A stretch of 5,673 bases of DNA from Planctomycetaceae bacterium (GTDB lineage: Bacteria; Planctomycetota; Phycisphaerae; Phycisphaerales; SM1A02): NCBI GenBank assembly GCA_027488265.1, contig JAIYCA010000094.1, forward strand, positions 1 to 5,673, written 5' to 3'. Below the pieces are notes generated by a model. The model searched no databases and was not told where the DNA came from. It was given only the letters and a program-made list of their open reading frames with translations. The first letter of the stretch is position 1; each line of letters starts with the position of its first letter. The position numbers were made by a program, and so were the translations under genes. Of this stretch, positions 4,292 to 5,673 are shown one piece after another.

Positions 4292-5673
4292 TCATCGCCG
4301 ATCACGCACCGCGTTCGCAGCAGAATTCTGACCCGCGTCCGCATCGTTGGGTGCCGCCCCAACAGGGCTCGTCGATGCTTCAGGAACCGGAATGGCGATC
4401 AGCGCGATCTTGGAGGAGAAGAGCAGCCAACCGTTGGCAATCAGGGCACGGTCGATCGAGTCGCCGGGCATACGGAACGCGAAAGGCTCACCCTCGATGC
4501 GCAGACCATGCTTTGGCGAGAGTTCCTGCACGATGCAGGCACTCCCCGTGCCTCGCATGTCGAGTCCTTCGCGTGCGGCTTCGAGCGGGGCCATTTCCAT
4601 AAGCGCGACCGCTGTCGCCGTTGGGAAGGCGAAGTTGTAACTACCCCCTCTCGCGGCCGCGTCCATGCCGCGGATCTCACCCGTTGGCCCAACGAGCAAA
4701 AGGCGATCGGTCATGTGCACGACCACGCCTTCGGCGACGGGGAACATTCCGCGGATCGTGCGATTGCCCTCACCACTTCCCGGAAACTCCAGTGGCCGGA
4801 CGTCGCCTCCAAAGAGAGGCAAGACCGAAGGGATGTCGTTGGCGCTGCGGAAGAGGACGTTTGCCCCGAGGAGCATGGGGCCGCTCGAACTCCCGACAAA
4901 CGAGTTGGTCGTCACGAGCGCCGGACGCGGCGTTCCAGTCGCGTCGGTCGTCCAGCGTTCGATGCCGTCGTCGGTGCCGATGAACGTCTCACCCAGCACT
5001 GTGGCGAATGCCCAACGAATTGGCATCCCCGTCGAAGGGCGAATCTCCGAAAGAGCTTCGAGCGTTCGCGGGTCGAGCACGGCAACGATCGGATCGACCG
5101 ATTCGCTCTGTTGCTTCTGCCCCGCGAGTACGAGACGTTGCTGGAAGAGCAACGTGCTCAAAATCCGAGGCGTTGGTGCCGTTGCCACGACTGGCTCAGG
5201 TGCTTCCGCGCGGAGCCCGAAGCGCGCGAGGCGACCGTCGCGTCGAGCGAGAATGATGTTGTCGCCGTCACAGGAAGGCAGAACCTCGCCGAGCACGAAC
5301 GGAAGTCCGTTCGGCGCGCGCTCCGGCGTCTTCGCCATGTTCGGCGCGTCCATCCAGATCGCCTCGGCTTTCGGAGTCGACCAAAGCACGGTGCCGTTGT
5401 TCGGGTCGATGACCGTGACCGTCTCACCGCCGCCAGGAATCCGCTGATACGCCGCCACGCGATCGGAGGCCCAAAGGATGCGCGGGTCGCGATCGTCGAG
5501 CCTGAGTCGCCAAGCGGGCTCGAGGTTCTCGATGTTGAGCCGTGCGAGTGAACCATCGACGTGGGCGAGGATGAGCGAAGGATCGCGCCCTTCGAACGCC
5601 GCGCCGTCGTACGAAGCGACGCGCCCACGCAACTCGATTCCCGACCCGCGCTGCGAACCGAGCTTCGGGAGCG
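4292..5673 (-). CDS. PQQ-like beta-propeller repeat protein, 5' partial
   Basis: On the minus strand the frame is open through the right edge, giving 459 visible residues. The TTG at 5632 is probably only an internal Leu codon, since coding-like sequence (LPKLGSQRGSGIE) continues upstream of it. Repeats typical of PQQ-like/BamB propellers are seen: LILAHVDGSLARLNIENL (visible residues 33-50), VTVIDPNNGTVLWST (85-99), IILARRDGRLARFGL (139-153), and VAVLDPRTLEALSEI (196-210). Further weak blades follow to about residue 425. The last 30 or so residues are a low-complexity Ala/Pro/Asn/Asp tail ending VRDRR. Proteins of this class are usually extracytoplasmic scaffolds, as in BamB, or PQQ dehydrogenases. 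No dehydrogenase signature is visible, so a scaffold or binding role is more likely. The N-terminus, and thus any signal peptide, is missing. A 16-bp tandem array starts 11 bp beyond its stop. The long plus-strand frame across 4106-5551 is an Arg-rich shadow of this gene. Confidence 0.88.
   Translation of the reverse strand, partial: LPKLGSQRGSGIELRGRVASYDGAAFEGRDPSLILAHVDGSLARLNIENLEPAWRLRLDDRDPRILWASDRVAAYQRIPGGGETVTVIDPNNGTVLWSTPKAEAIWMDAPNMAKTPERAPNGLPFVLGEVLPSCDGDNIILARRDGRLARFGLRAEAPEPVVATAPTPRILSTLLFQQRLVLAGQKQQSESVDPIVAVLDPRTLEALSEIRPSTGMPIRWAFATVLGETFIGTDDGIERWTTDATGTPRPALVTTNSFVGSSSGPMLLGANVLFRSANDIPSVLPLFGGDVRPLEFPGSGEGNRTIRGMFPVAEGVVVHMTDRLLLVGPTGEIRGMDAAARGGSYNFAFPTATAVALMEMAPLEAAREGLDMRGTGSACIVQELSPKHGLRIEGEPFAFRMPGDSIDRALIANGWLLFSSKIALIAIPVPEASTSPVGAAPNDADAGQNSAANAVRDRR

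Noticed and set aside
4106..5551. Plus-strand 481-codon frame antisense to the PQQ-like gene
   Set aside because: Arg-rich with no recognisable motif, running through the 16-bp array; the minus strand shows repeated propeller motifs.

Overview
The window is GC-rich coding DNA, apparently from a Gram-negative bacterium. It carries an outer-membrane secretin, a lipoprotein with a canonical lipobox, and a PQQ-type beta-propeller protein. Secretins with long Gly/Gln/Asn-rich inserts next to large propeller-like proteins of no clear pathway are reminiscent of Planctomycetota (Phycisphaerae-like). That placement rests on general resemblance only and is tentative.

Layout. (1) 1-1899, plus strand: the 3' 632 codons of a GspD-family secretin gene whose start lies left of the window. 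(2) 1896-3197, plus strand: a 433-aa predicted lipoprotein with beta-propeller-like repeats. Its GTG start overlaps the secretin stop by 4 bp, so the two genes are almost certainly one transcriptional and translational unit. (3) 3198-3440: a convergent intergenic region with a threefold 11-bp direct repeat and a strong GC-rich hairpin lying about 110 nt from both flanking stop codons, probably a shared bidirectional terminator. (4) 3441-3827, minus strand: a small, extremely acidic protein whose last 100 residues contain 85 Asp/Glu. (5) 3828-4291: 464 bp without a credible gene but full of short repeats and hairpins, including a threefold 11-bp tandem repeat, helically phased CTGATGC copies upstream of the acidic gene, and a fivefold 16-bp tandem repeat just after the next gene. 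(6) 4292-5673, minus strand: the 3' 459 codons of a PQQ-like beta-propeller protein whose start lies right of the window.

The secretin forms an outer-membrane gated channel, and the co-translated lipoprotein is a candidate partner at the same membrane (an inference from coupling, not homology). The PQQ-like protein resembles the BamB/quinoprotein scaffold class but shows no catalytic signature. No complete new system is visible. The most unusual material is the 3.25-4.28 kb stretch, where three separate short tandem arrays and several inverted repeats surround the gene for the acidic protein.
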